Source: PALSA-894 sp963828625
GTDB taxonomy: Bacteria > Pseudomonadota > Alphaproteobacteria > Rhizobiales > Xanthobacteraceae
Reading direction: 5' to 3'
Assembly (NCBI GenBank): GCA_963828625.1
Contig: CAWHEX010000003.1
Coordinates: 372,001-436,000 of the forward strand
DNA: 64,000 nt
The position numbers were made by a program, and so were the translations under genes. Every line of letters begins with the position of its first letter. Within the stretch, counting starts at the first letter, position 1. Positions 53,769-61,961 of the stretch are shown here, one piece after another. Below the pieces are notes generated by a model that had not been told where the DNA came from, made no database searches, and saw nothing but the letters and a program-made list of their open reading frames with translations.

Positions 53769-53951
53769 GGGACGCTCGCGACTTACCGCATCCTGCAGGC
53801 CGGAGGCGAACGGAGAGTTAACGCAGGACGCGCCCGTTTGCTTGGAAAATGGGGAATCTCTGGGGCCGCGCCGCGGCATCCCCGGGGCACTTGAGGAAAC
53901 GGGCGGCCCACGGCATGAACAGCACAATCGCTGGGATGGGGAGAAAAGCGC

Positions 53952-54817
53952 GTGGGCAAGCACACCGGACGGCTCAAAGCGCTCCTTGCAGCCCGATCGG
54001 CCGCGATCCTGCCGGGAACTCCCAATGCGCTGTTTGCGCGCGTGATCGCCGCGCACGGCTTTCCGGCCGTCTATGTGACCGGCGCCGGCATCGCGAACAT
54101 GAGTCTCGGCGTTCCGGATATCGGCCTCGTGACGCTGACCGAACTGGCCGCGCATGTCGCCGCCATCACGGATGCGGTCGACGTTCCGGTTCTGGTGGAT
54201 GCCGACACGGGATTTGGCAATGCGCTCAACGTCGGGCGCACGGTGCGGCTGCTGGAGCGCGCGGGCGCCGCGGGCCTCCAGCTCGAGGATCAGGTGTTTC
54301 CGAAGAAGTGCGGGCACTTCAGCGGCAAGGCAGGTGATCGCGGCGGCCGAGATGGTCGCGAAGATCAAGGCCGCGGTCGATGCGCGGACCGATCCGGACC
54401 TGCAGATCATCGCGCGTACCGATGCGCGCGCCATCGAGGGGCTGGATGCGGCGATCGCCCGCGCACAGGCTTTCGTCGAGGCAGGCGCCGACGTCGACAT
54501 TCGTCGAAGCGCCGCTCGACGCGGCCGAGATGGCGCGCATTGCGCGCGAGGTTCCGGTTCCGCAGATCGCCAACATGGTGTTCGGCGGTCTGACCCCTGC
54601 CCTCGCCCAGAGCGAACTGGCGAAGCTCGGTTTCGGCGGCGTGCTTTACGCGAACGCCGCGCTGCAGGCCGCGCTGAAGTCGGTGAACGAGGTGATGGCG
54701 GCGCTCAAGCGCGACGGATCGCTGGCACAGGTCTCCGACCGGCTCGCCGGCTTCGCGGAGCGCCAGCAGGCGGTCGACAAGCCGCGCTTCGACGCGCTCG
54801 AACAGAGATACCGATAG
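53952..54817 (+). CDS. Isocitrate lyase/PEP mutase superfamily protein (two frameshifts)
   Basis: Mg2+-dependent lyase of the ICL/PEPM family (carboxyvinyl-carboxyphosphonate mutase, methylisocitrate lyase, oxaloacetate decarboxylase, dimethylmalate lyase group), 287 aa after removing extra bases near 54333 and 54500. GTG 53952 follows GGGGAGAAAA. Features: GTPNALFARVIAAHGFPAVYVTGAG, DADTGFGNALNVGRTVR with metal Asp, and the loop EDQVFPKKCGHFSGK with the ICL-type KKCGH cysteine. It ends two bases from the stop of a convergent paralog of the same length. The reaction cannot be fixed. The KKCGH loop favours a C-C lyase. Confidence 0.8.
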
Positions 54818-54819
54818 CC

Positions 54820-55683
54820 TCACACTTCGGCGAAGCGCTTCTCGAACTCCCAGACGTCCGGGAAACCCGTCAGCTCGTGAAGCTGCGCCATCGTGTAGGC
54901 GGGCGTGGGCGAGCCCTCGGTCGAACCCTTGGCCTTGAGATAACCGTAGCTCGACTCCAGCGCCGCGCAGACGACCGACATGCCGGCGGACGGGTAGATC
55001 GCGACATTGAACCCGTAGGCCTTCAGCTTCTCGGCGGAGACCACCGGCGACTTGCCGGTCGGCACCATGTTGGCGAGGAGCCAGCAATCGATCTTCTCGC
55101 CGGCACGCTTGAACTCGTCCTCGGTCTCCGGCGCTTCGACGAAAACGATGTCGGCGCCCGCCTTGGCGTATTCCTGTCCGCGCCGGATCGCCTCGTCGAG
55201 GCCAAGGCCCGTGCGCGCGTCGGTGCGCGCGATGATCAGCGTGTCGTCGCTTGCGCGCGCATCGACCGCCACCTCGATCTTGCGGCACATGTCCGGCGCG
55301 GCGATGACGCGCCGGTTCGGCGTGTGGCCGCATTTCTTCGGCATCTCCTGATCCTCGATCTGGATCGCCTGCACGCCGGCCGCCTCATAGCCGCGCACCG
55401 TCTGCCGCACATTGATGAGCCCGCCGAAGCCGGTGTCGGCGTCCGCGATCAGCGGCACGCCGGTGCCGTCGGAGATCGTGCGCGCACGCTCCACCATGTC
55501 GCGGTAGGTCACCAGTCCCGCATCGGCGACGCCGAGATAAGAGGCCGAGACGCCATAGCCCGTCATGTAGAGCGCCGGAAAACCGATGCGGTCGGCAACG
55601 CGCGCCGAGAACATGTCGAACACGCCGGGCGCAACGACGAACGTGCCACTTTCGAGAATGGTCTTCAGTCGGGTCTTGGTCAT
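54820..55683 (-). CDS. Isocitrate lyase/PEP mutase superfamily protein
   Basis: Intact 287-aa paralog of the previous protein. ATG 55683 (MTKTRLKTILESGTFVVAPGVFDMFSARVADRIG) is chosen over a longer poorly conserved extension. Metal site DADTGFGG, catalytic loop EDQEMPKKCGHTPN, and IARTDARTGLGLDEAIRRG, VEAPETEDEF, LLANMVPTGKSP follow in family order. It begins 10 bases after the NMT1-type permease stop, so it is the last gene of the ABC operon on this strand and probably acts on the imported compound or its product. 2,3-dimethylmalate lyase or oxaloacetate decarboxylase are candidates only. Confidence 0.85.
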   Translation of the reverse strand: MTKTRLKTILESGTFVVAPGVFDMFSARVADRIGFPALYMTGYGVSASYLGVADAGLVTYRDMVERARTISDGTGVPLIADADTGFGGLINVRQTVRGYEAAGVQAIQIEDQEMPKKCGHTPNRRVIAAPDMCRKIEVAVDARASDDTLIIARTDARTGLGLDEAIRRGQEYAKAGADIVFVEAPETEDEFKRAGEKIDCWLLANMVPTGKSPVVSAEKLKAYGFNVAIYPSAGMSVVCAALESSYGYLKAKGSTEGSPTPAYTMAQLHELTGFPDVWEFEKRFAEV

Positions 55684-55693
55684 CCGGCGGTCC

Positions 55694-56497
55694 TCATGAT
55701 GGCAATGCGTGTTTGCGCAGGCGTTTATCGAGAGCAAGGAGCGCAGCGGAGGCCGCGGTCGCCAGCACCACAAGCAGCAGCGCGAGCGACATCACGGTGC
55801 CGGTATCCCCGGTCTCCATGGCTTTCACCAGCATGTAGCCGATGCCGCGCTGCGAGGCGAACATCTCGCCGATCAGCGTACCGAGCAGCGTGAGCGCGAA
55901 GCCAACGCGGAAGCCGGACACGATCTCGGGCAGCGCCGCCGGGATCACGATGGTCATGGCGGTCTGCGCGAGCGTCAGCCGCATGGCGCGCGCGGCGCGG
56001 AGGTAGACCGCGCGGATGTTCCGCACCGCGTTCATCGTGAACAGGATCACCGGGATGATGCCGTGGATCACGCCGAACGCGATCTTCGCCGAGATGCCGA
56101 GCCCGAACAGCAGCAGGATGACCGGATAGAGCGTGATCTTGGGGATCGAATAGAGCGCCGCGAGGATCGGCTCGGTGATCTCTCCGGACAGCTTGTGCGC
56201 GCCGAGAACAAGCCCGATCACCAGTCCCGCCACCAGCGAGATCGCGAGCGCCGTCAGGAAGGCCCGGGCGGTCTCCCAGGCGTGACGCGGAAAATCCTCA
56301 TCGCCCATGATCGCGGCGAGCTTGCCCACCGTCGCCACGGGAGACGGAAGCGCGTCGCGCCCCAATACAAGCGAGCCGACCTGCCACAACGCGATCAAGC
56401 CGACGAACAGCAGCGCCGTGTCGAGCGCACGGGTGTCCCGCCGGCGCTCGACGCGCTCGGTCACGACGAGCGGGTCAGCGTCCTGCGCGGCGGGCAT
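55694..56497 (-). CDS. NMT1/Ssu-type ABC transporter permease
   Basis: A 267-aa inner-membrane subunit, start ATG 56497 (MPAAQDADPLVV). Core features are FVGLIALWQVGSLVLGRDALPSPVATV near the N-terminus, then the EAA-like loop ARAMRLTLAQTAMTIVIPAALPEIVSGFRVGFALTLLGTLIGEMF near residue 165, as in SsuC/TauC. The reading frame overlaps the next permease gene by 23 bases. Works with the permease at 56475 as a heterodimer; many NMT1-type importers have a single permease, so two is slightly unusual. Confidence 0.85.
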   Translation of the reverse strand: MPAAQDADPLVVTERVERRRDTRALDTALLFVGLIALWQVGSLVLGRDALPSPVATVGKLAAIMGDEDFPRHAWETARAFLTALAISLVAGLVIGLVLGAHKLSGEITEPILAALYSIPKITLYPVILLLFGLGISAKIAFGVIHGIIPVILFTMNAVRNIRAVYLRAARAMRLTLAQTAMTIVIPAALPEIVSGFRVGFALTLLGTLIGEMFASQRGIGYMLVKAMETGDTGTVMSLALLLVVLATAASAALLALDKRLRKHALPS

Positions 56498-57227
56498 AGA
56501 GCCTGCGCTCCCACATCCAGAGGACCATGTTGATGCCACCGACGGTCGCGAACAGGAGCACGATCAGCCCATACATCATGCGATTGTCGAACGAGTTGTA
56601 GGCGAACGCGATCGCGTGTCCCATTCCGGCGCCGGACACCACGAACTCGCCCGCGATCACGCCGATGAACGAATACGCCACCGCGAACTTCACGCCGGTG
56701 AACAGCCACGGCGCCGCCGCCGGCAGGATGATGTGCAGGGCATATTGCGTGGGCGTAAGGCGCATCACGGCCGCGGTGCGCGTGAAGGCGCGCGGAATGC
56801 GCGCAAGCCCGTCGAGCGTGTTGATGATGACGGCGACCACCGCGAACAGGAAGCCGATCGCGATCAGCGGCCAGCGGTTGAGGCCGAACAGCACGATGAA
56901 CAGCGGATAGAAGACGAACGTGGGAACCGCGTAGTAACTCGCGAGCAGTGGGTCGAGCGCACGGCGCAGCCGCGTCCAGCGGTGCAGCAGCAACCCGGCG
57001 GCCGAACCGACAATCAGCGACAGGATGAGCGAGAGCGCGACGTTCTCCAGCGTCCATAGGATCTCGGTGCGGGTTTCCTCCGAGGCGAGCGCGCGCCATG
57101 CGCCCTGCAGCATCACGGTCGGCGGAATGACTGCCTCGCGGCTGACAAAACCGTAGCGGCACGCCCATTCGAGCAGCGCCAGCGCGCCGAGAATGAGGGC
57201 AACGCGGATCAGGCCCGGCCGCGTCAT
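56475..57227 (-). CDS. NMT1/Ssu-type ABC transporter permease
   Basis: A 250-aa inner-membrane subunit. ATG 57227 overlaps the ATPase stop (ATGA). Sequence signature: LLASYYAVPTFVFYPLFIVLFGLNRWPLIAIGF, then the cytoplasmic loop TAAVMRLTPTQYALHIILPAAAPWLFTGVKFAVAYSFIGVIAGEFVVSGAGMGHAIAFAYNSF near residue 155. It belongs to the same family as the next permease but is clearly diverged from it. The frame remains open far upstream into the ATPase region, but the short start fits the coupling. Confidence 0.85.
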   Translation of the reverse strand: MTRPGLIRVALILGALALLEWACRYGFVSREAVIPPTVMLQGAWRALASEETRTEILWTLENVALSLILSLIVGSAAGLLLHRWTRLRRALDPLLASYYAVPTFVFYPLFIVLFGLNRWPLIAIGFLFAVVAVIINTLDGLARIPRAFTRTAAVMRLTPTQYALHIILPAAAPWLFTGVKFAVAYSFIGVIAGEFVVSGAGMGHAIAFAYNSFDNRMMYGLIVLLFATVGGINMVLWMWERRLYARRAGR

Positions 57228-58021
57228 GACGCCATCGCGAGCGCCTTGATCGACTGATCGCGCAGCGCGTCCCAGATTCGCCCCGTCGCCTCGCCGAAAG
57301 CCGGGCGCGACACGATGCGGCTGTCGCGCTCGCGCTCCCAGCCGGTCTCGACCAGATCGATGAACACGCCCGGCCGCGCCGACATGACGCCGATGCGGTC
57401 CGACAACAGCACCGCCTCGTCGAGCGAATGGGTGATCAGCAGAATGGTCGCGCCGGTTTCGCGCCACAGCTTCAACAGCTCGTCGCCCATCAGCAGCCGC
57501 GTCTGCTGGTCGAGCGCGCCGAACGGCTCGTCGAGCAGCAGCATGCGCGGGCGCATCACCAGCGTGCGGGCGATACAAAGGCGCTGCCGCATCCCACCGG
57601 AGAGCTGCGCCGGATAAGCCTGCGCGAACGACATCAGGCCCGTGAAGGTGAGCGTTTGCCCGACGCGCTCGCGCACCTCCGCGTCCGGCACGCCGGCCCG
57701 GCGCAACGCGAAGGCCGCGTTGTCATAGACGGTGAGCCACGGAAAGCTCGCGTCCTCCTGGAAGACGACGCCAACACCGTCCGGCACCTGGCCGGAAACG
57801 GGCTTGCCCTCGAACAGGATCGTGCCGGCGGTCGGCTTCGCGAGCCCCGCGACGACGTCGAGCAAGGTGGACTTGCCGCAGCCCGATGGGCCGACGACGG
57901 AGAAGAACTCACCCTGCTTCAGCGCGAGATCGATCGGCCCGAGCGCATGCACGGCGGCATGCGTTTCGACCGCCGGATAGACGCGCGTCACGCCCTCGAG
58001 ACGAAGGTGCTCGGCATTCAT
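57224..58021 (-). CDS. NMT1/Ssu-type ABC transporter ATPase
   Basis: A 265-aa ATPase. Walker A GPSGCGKST near residue 45, Q-loop VVFQEDASFPWLTV, signature LSGGMRQRLCIARTLVM, Walker B MLLLDEPFGALDQQTR, H-loop LLITHSLDEAV. All canonical, closest to SsuB/TauB/NrtD. It lies 14 bases downstream of the receptor gene and overlaps the first permease gene, confirming a receptor-ATPase-permease-permease-lyase operon. Confidence 0.9.
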   Translation of the reverse strand: MNAEHLRLEGVTRVYPAVETHAAVHALGPIDLALKQGEFFSVVGPSGCGKSTLLDVVAGLAKPTAGTILFEGKPVSGQVPDGVGVVFQEDASFPWLTVYDNAAFALRRAGVPDAEVRERVGQTLTFTGLMSFAQAYPAQLSGGMRQRLCIARTLVMRPRMLLLDEPFGALDQQTRLLMGDELLKLWRETGATILLITHSLDEAVLLSDRIGVMSARPGVFIDLVETGWERERDSRIVSRPAFGEATGRIWDALRDQSIKALAMAS

Positions 58022-58035
58022 GCGGCGAACCGCAC

Positions 58036-59022
58036 TCAGGATTTCGGCTTGCCCCGCAGAGCCGCCGGCAGATAGCTGTCGTCGATGATCTTCGACCAGT
58101 CGAATGGGCCCGGCTCGACCGCTTTGACCAGTTGGAGGCCCTTGAGCATCGTGGTCATGCCCTCGTAGTCGAAATCGCCCGGGCTCCAGTAGACCCCGCC
58201 GCCGCTCAGCACGTCCGCGATGGCGGCTTTCGCCTCAGCCTCGGTGATCTTGTATTCCTTCGCCATGATCTTCGCGGATTCATCCGGGTTCGACTTGATG
58301 AATTCCACGCCCTTGCGGCGCGCCTCGATCAGCCCGCGGATCACGTCCGGGTTCTTCTTGAGAAAATCCGTCCGCACGACGCCGACGGTCTGCATCACGC
58401 GCGGCGCCCATTCGGGCGAGCGGAAGACGAGCCGGAAATTGTCCTTCTCGCGCGCCCATACCGGCTGCGTCACGTAGGTCATGTCGACCGCGCCTTCGCG
58501 CAGCGCCGTCAGGCCAGAGCCGATGCCGCCGATCGACTTGCGCTCGACCTTGCCGGTCAGGCCGTTCGCGTCGAGCATGAGCGAAGTGATCATGTCGGTG
58601 ACAGACTTCGGGCTCGAATAGCCGAGCTTCTTGCCCTGCAGATCCTTCACGGTCTTGATGCTCTGGTCGTCCTTGCGGCTGATCCAGACCTGATCGGACA
58701 CGCTGGCGACGCCGGCGTGCACGATGGTGAGTTCAAGCCCCTGCTGCGCGGCCGCGATGACCGCCGGCACCGCGACCTCGCCATAGGGAAGCTCCGAGGC
58801 GAGCACATTGCGCACCGTAGTGCCGCCGCCGGCGGACGTGAGGAAGCCCGTCACGTCGATCCCGGCTTCCTTGTAGAAGCCCTTCTCCTTGGCGACCGCG
58901 TGCGGCACGCCGTACATGCCGGTGCCGAAATGCGTGACGTTGAGGTCGAGTGCTTCGGAGCGGAGCGGCTGAAGTGAGAGCGCGGCGGCGAACAAGGCGG
59001 TGGCGGCAATGCGGGCGAGCAT
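58036..59022 (-). CDS. NMT1/THI5-like ABC transporter substrate-binding protein
   Basis: A 328-aa periplasmic receptor. ATG 59022 follows GGAGGAACGCAGG; the signal peptide is MLARIAATALFAAALSLQPLRSEA. Mature part: LNVTHFGTGMYGVPHAVAKEKGFYKEAGIDVTGFLTSAGGGTTVRNVLASELPYGEVAVPAVIAAAQQG, LQGKKLGYSSPKSVTDMITS, and VRTDFLKKNPDVIRGLIEARRKGVEFI. First gene of its operon. The ligand is not known; the co-transcribed ICL/PEPM-family lyase hints at a carboxylic or dicarboxylic compound. Confidence 0.86.
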   Translation of the reverse strand: MLARIAATALFAAALSLQPLRSEALDLNVTHFGTGMYGVPHAVAKEKGFYKEAGIDVTGFLTSAGGGTTVRNVLASELPYGEVAVPAVIAAAQQGLELTIVHAGVASVSDQVWISRKDDQSIKTVKDLQGKKLGYSSPKSVTDMITSLMLDANGLTGKVERKSIGGIGSGLTALREGAVDMTYVTQPVWAREKDNFRLVFRSPEWAPRVMQTVGVVRTDFLKKNPDVIRGLIEARRKGVEFIKSNPDESAKIMAKEYKITEAEAKAAIADVLSGGGVYWSPGDFDYEGMTTMLKGLQLVKAVEPGPFDWSKIIDDSYLPAALRGKPKS

Positions 59023-59090
59023 CCTGCGTTCCTCCATGACGTTTTGCGGATGTTAGGCGCGCGGCCGCGCAATGCCAATCGCTGGCAAAC

Positions 59091-59167
<77 letters not shown>

Positions 59168-59214
59168 GTGACGTGCATGGTGCAGCCGAACCGTTAGCGG
59201 CGCAATAATGCGCC

Positions 59215-59520
59215 CTAGTGCGTCCAGGCGCCGCGCCGTGTGTAGGCAAAGTTGTCCGAATAGGACATCGCCCGGCGCGTCACCGCCTTGGGCTCGGCGA
59301 TCTGATAGGGAATGCCGTGGCGTTCGCAGTAGGCGACGGCCTCTTCCCGCGTCTCGAAGCGCAATCTGAGCTGCTGGCGCATGTCCCCCGAGGAGGTCCA
59401 GCCCATCAGCGGCTCGACCGCGCGCGGCTGCTCCGGCTCGTAGTCGAGCACCCAGTCCTTGGTCTTGGCCTTGCCGGACTGCATCGCGGTCTTCGCCGGC
59501 TGGTAGATGCGTGCAACCAT
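59215..59520 (-). CDS. NADH dehydrogenase (complex I) accessory subunit, NDUFS4-like
   Basis: A 101-aa protein matching the alphaproteobacterial homolog of mitochondrial complex I subunit NDUFS4 (ETC_C1 NDUFA4 domain family). It begins MVARIYQPAKTAMQSG, has WVLDYEPEQPRAVEPLMGWTSSGDMRQQLRLRFETREEAVAYCERHGI, where the GW-S-D stretch is diagnostic, and ends VTRRAMSYSDNFAYTRRGAWTH. It probably docks on the NuoE/NuoG arm of complex I and aids assembly. Flanked by tRNA-Arg and tRNA-Pro. Confidence 0.9.
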   Translation of the reverse strand: MVARIYQPAKTAMQSGKAKTKDWVLDYEPEQPRAVEPLMGWTSSGDMRQQLRLRFETREEAVAYCERHGIPYQIAEPKAVTRRAMSYSDNFAYTRRGAWTH

Positions 59521-59537
59521 CGTGTCGCCCGTTTGAC

Positions 59538-59614
59538 TGGTCGGGGCAGCAGGATTTGAACCTGCGACCTGAAGTACCCAAAACTTCCGCGCTACCAGGC
59601 TGCGCTATGCCCCG
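59538..59614 (-). tRNA. tRNA-Pro (UGG)
   Basis: A 77-nt cloverleaf on the minus strand. Acceptor CGGGGCA/TGCCCCG, D arm GCGC/GCGC, anticodon stem GAAGT/ACTTC with loop TTTGGGT (anticodon TGG), T arm GCAGG-TTCAAAT-CCTGC, discriminator A and encoded CCA. It starts 17 bases upstream of the NDUFS4-like gene. Confidence 0.95.
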
Positions 59615-59693
59615 GATGGCGCGAGCGATACACGGTTCGATCTGGGCCAGCAAGCCGCGCTGGTCAGCCTAAATTTTGAAGATTGCCAGACGG

Positions 59694-60284
59694 TTAGTGC
59701 GGCGGCGGGCCGTCGGGGCGGACTTCCGCCGCCATCATGCCCTTTGGTCCGGGTCCGAAACGAACCAGCACGGTCTGCCCCGGCCGAAGCTCGGTGAGGC
59801 CGTAGCGGCGCAGCGTTTCCATGTGCACAAAAATGTCGGGCGTACCGTCGCCGCGCGTCAGGAATCCGAACCCGCGCAGCCGGTTGAACCACTTCACCGT
59901 CGCGCGCTCGAGCCCGCTGGTCGGATTGACCTGTACGTGGGTGCGCGGCGGCGCTGCCGGCGTCGGCTGCACCGCGGTCGACTCGTCCATCGAGAGAATG
60001 CGGAAAGCCTGGAGACCCTTCGGCCGCTGCAGCACCTCGCAGACAACGCGCGCGCCTTCATACGCCGTCTGGTAGCCATCGCGGCGCAGACAGGTGACGT
60101 GCAGAAGCACATCCGGCAGACCGTTGTCCGGGATGATAAAGCCGTAGCCCTTCGAAACGTCGAACCACTTTATCGCACCGGTGAGCTCAATGACGCTCGC
60201 CGTCTCGTCGGCGAGGTCGCCGACAAGATCGGTCTGAGTGAAATCAGCCCCAGGTATTTTTGGCCCCAAATCGTCCGACGACAT
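59694..60284 (-). CDS. Tandem cold-shock domain protein
   Basis: Two cold-shock nucleic-acid-binding domains in one polypeptide of about 196 aa. The first has GAIKWFDVSKGYGFIIPDNGLPDVLLHV (RNP1 KGYGFI, RNP2 VLLHV). The second has ATVKWFNRLRGFGFLTRGDGTPDIFVHM (RGFGFL, DIFVHM). Both RNP motifs are intact. A proline-rich linker (QPTPAAPPRT) joins them. Such two-domain proteins are usual in Hyphomicrobiales and bind RNA or single-stranded DNA. The start is uncertain: ATG 60284 (MSSDDLG) or ATG 60362 (MFVGCGD). Confidence 0.87.
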   Translation of the reverse strand: MSSDDLGPKIPGADFTQTDLVGDLADETASVIELTGAIKWFDVSKGYGFIIPDNGLPDVLLHVTCLRRDGYQTAYEGARVVCEVLQRPKGLQAFRILSMDESTAVQPTPAAPPRTHVQVNPTSGLERATVKWFNRLRGFGFLTRGDGTPDIFVHMETLRRYGLTELRPGQTVLVRFGPGPKGMMAAEVRPDGPPPH

Positions 60285-60470
60285 GACGTCGTACGCCGCC
60301 GCTAAGTTCGGCGCCTCTTCCGGGCGCTTACCAATTTCAGAATCACCGCACCCAACGAACATAACATCGCGCGCACGCGGGCAAAGAGGTAAAAGCGCGA
60401 ATAGCACCGGGCTGTGGCTAACTGTGCACAGTGCGATGGAAAGTACCGTTCCGCTTGAGGATTCTTCACC

Positions 60471-61235
60471 TCACGCCGCTATGAACGGTTCGAGCACATC
60501 GCCGATGTCATGGTGTGCAACGAGGTCGGCCATGTCGTCGAAGTCGGTCGGCTCGCGCGTGATGATGACGAGCTTCGCGCCGTTGCGCTTCGCCATCATC
60601 GGAAATCCCGCGGCCGGCCAGACGACGAGCGAGGAGCCGATCGCGAGAAAAAGATCGGCGGAGCGAGTCAATTCTTCGGCGCGTCGCATCTCGCGTTCGG
60701 GCATCGCCTGACCGAACGAGATCGTCGCGGTCTTGATGTGCCCCTCGCAGTCCGGACACGTCGGCGCGCGCCCCTGCATCTCCTCGAACTGCTGCCTGAC
60801 CCAAGGCAACTCGTAGCGCGTGCCGCAGTCGAGGCATGTCGCGTAGGTGGTATTCCCGTGGAGCTCCACGACATGTTCGGCTGAAATGCCAGAGGCTTGG
60901 TGCAGGTTATCGATATTTTGAGTCACCACGCCGGGCGATTTGCCCGCCTGGTAGAAGCTTGCCAGCGCGCGGTGCCCGCGGCCGGGCTTCGCCCCGCCGA
61001 ACGACTTTTCCATCGCGAAGCGCCGCCGCCACGACTCGTTGCGCGCCTCCTGGTTCGCGATGAAGTCGGAGAAATCGATCGGCCGCATCTTGGTCCAGAT
61101 GCCGCCCGGGGAACGGAAGTCCGGAATGCCGCATTCGGTCGAGATGCCGGCCCCGGTGAACGGGACAATGACGCTGGCGGCGTCCACAAGCTCCCGTAAC
61201 CGGGCGATGGCGGTCTTCACATCGGGCGCGATCAT
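60471..61235 (-). CDS. Sir2-family NAD-dependent protein deacylase
   Basis: A 254-aa sirtuin that removes acyl groups from lysine using NAD+. ATG 61235 is preceded by GGGAGA. Motifs: FTGAGISTECGIPDFRSPGGIW near residue 25, TQNIDNLHQASG with the catalytic region, ELHGN (active His near residue 118), two Zn-binding pairs CLDC and CPDC, and AIGSSLVVWPAAGFP. The long C-terminal segment has EPTDFDDMADLVAHHDIGDVLEPFI. Divergent from gloA; substrate proteins unknown. CobB-like function is plausible. Confidence 0.93.
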   Translation of the reverse strand: MIAPDVKTAIARLRELVDAASVIVPFTGAGISTECGIPDFRSPGGIWTKMRPIDFSDFIANQEARNESWRRRFAMEKSFGGAKPGRGHRALASFYQAGKSPGVVTQNIDNLHQASGISAEHVVELHGNTTYATCLDCGTRYELPWVRQQFEEMQGRAPTCPDCEGHIKTATISFGQAMPEREMRRAEELTRSADLFLAIGSSLVVWPAAGFPMMAKRNGAKLVIITREPTDFDDMADLVAHHDIGDVLEPFIAA

Positions 61236-61295
61236 GTATTCTCCCGGCGGCCAAGGACTGGGCGAAACAATCGGGCGGAAGCAAGAGGTAAGGTC

Positions 61296-61751
61296 ATGAA
61301 ATACCTGCACACCATGCTGCGCGTGCGCAATCTCGACGACGCGCTGCACTTCTATGTGGACCTACTGGGTCTCAAGGAGGTGCGCCGGCGGGTGGACGAG
61401 AAGAACAAGTACACGCTGGTCTTCCTGGCCGCCTCGGACGACATGGGCCTTGTCGAGGAGAGCAAGAAGTCGGGCCGCGACCAGCCGCTGGTGGAACTGA
61501 CCTATAACTGGAACACCGAGGACTATGGCGAGGCGCGCTATTTCGGCCACCTCGCCTATGAGGTCGAGGACATCTACGCGACCTGCGAGAAGCTGATGAA
61601 GGGCGGGGTGACGATCAACCGCCCGCCGCGCGACGGCAACATGGCGTTCGTGCGTTCGCCCGACAAGCAGTCGATCGAACTGTTGCAGAAGGGCCAGCCG
61701 CTCCCGCCGAAGGAGCCTTGGTCCTCGATGCCGAACACCGGGAATTGGTGA
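61296..61751 (+). CDS. gloA: Lactoylglutathione lyase (glyoxalase I)
   Basis: A 151-aa metal-dependent detoxification enzyme turning the glutathione hemithioacetal of methylglyoxal into S-lactoylglutathione. Ligands are placed as expected: His5 in YLHTMLRV, Glu in VELTYNWN, His in FGHLAYEV and Glu in SIELLQKG. The NWNTEDY segment is typical for GloA. It ends WSSMPNTGNW, a normal C-terminal tail. It starts about 60 bases from the divergent sirtuin gene and is followed by tandem hairpins and a tRNA gene. Confidence 0.92.
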   Translation: MKYLHTMLRVRNLDDALHFYVDLLGLKEVRRRVDEKNKYTLVFLAASDDMGLVEESKKSGRDQPLVELTYNWNTEDYGEARYFGHLAYEVEDIYATCEKLMKGGVTINRPPRDGNMAFVRSPDKQSIELLQKGQPLPPKEPWSSMPNTGNW

Positions 61752-61791
61752 GGGCACAGCCCGCCGGAGCGTCAGCGAAGCCGGGCGTTAG

Positions 61792-61819
61792 CCCGCCGAA
61801 GCCTGAAGGCGGAGGCGGG
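61792..61819 (+). terminator. Hairpin downstream of gloA (possible terminator or palindromic repeat)
   Basis: CCCGCC (61792-61797) pairs with GGCGGG (61814-61819), with an inner GCCT/AGGC. It is preceded by another imperfect hairpin at 61759-61786. The string AGCCCGCCG(G/A)AGC occurs in both, 32 bases apart, a pattern of intergenic palindromic repeats known in some alphaproteobacteria. No T run follows, so terminator activity is uncertain. Confidence 0.4.
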
Positions 61820-61879
61820 TTGCCCCCTGCCCCCAAGCTCTCTATATCTCGCGCCGCTTCGCGGCCTTGCCCGCATCCC

Positions 61880-61955
61880 GCGCCCTTCGTCTAGCGGTCC
61901 AGGACACCGCCCTTTCACGGCGGTAACACGGGTTCGAGTCCCGTAGGGCGCGCCA
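61880..61955 (+). tRNA. tRNA-Glu (UUC)
   Basis: A 76-nt cloverleaf. Acceptor GCGCCCT/AGGGCGC, anticodon stem CCGCC/GGCGG with loop CTTTCAC (anticodon TTC), T loop TTCGAGT, discriminator G and encoded CCA. It sits 129 bases after gloA, and the next gene's stop is only 7 bases past its end on the opposite strand. Confidence 0.95.
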
Positions 61956-61961
61956 ACCTCT

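Noticed and set aside
3062..54817. Programmed ribosomal frameshifting in the broken genes
   Set aside because: No common slippery sequence or downstream structure. The shifts hit unrelated metabolic genes at non-homopolymer sites, which is better explained by sequence errors.
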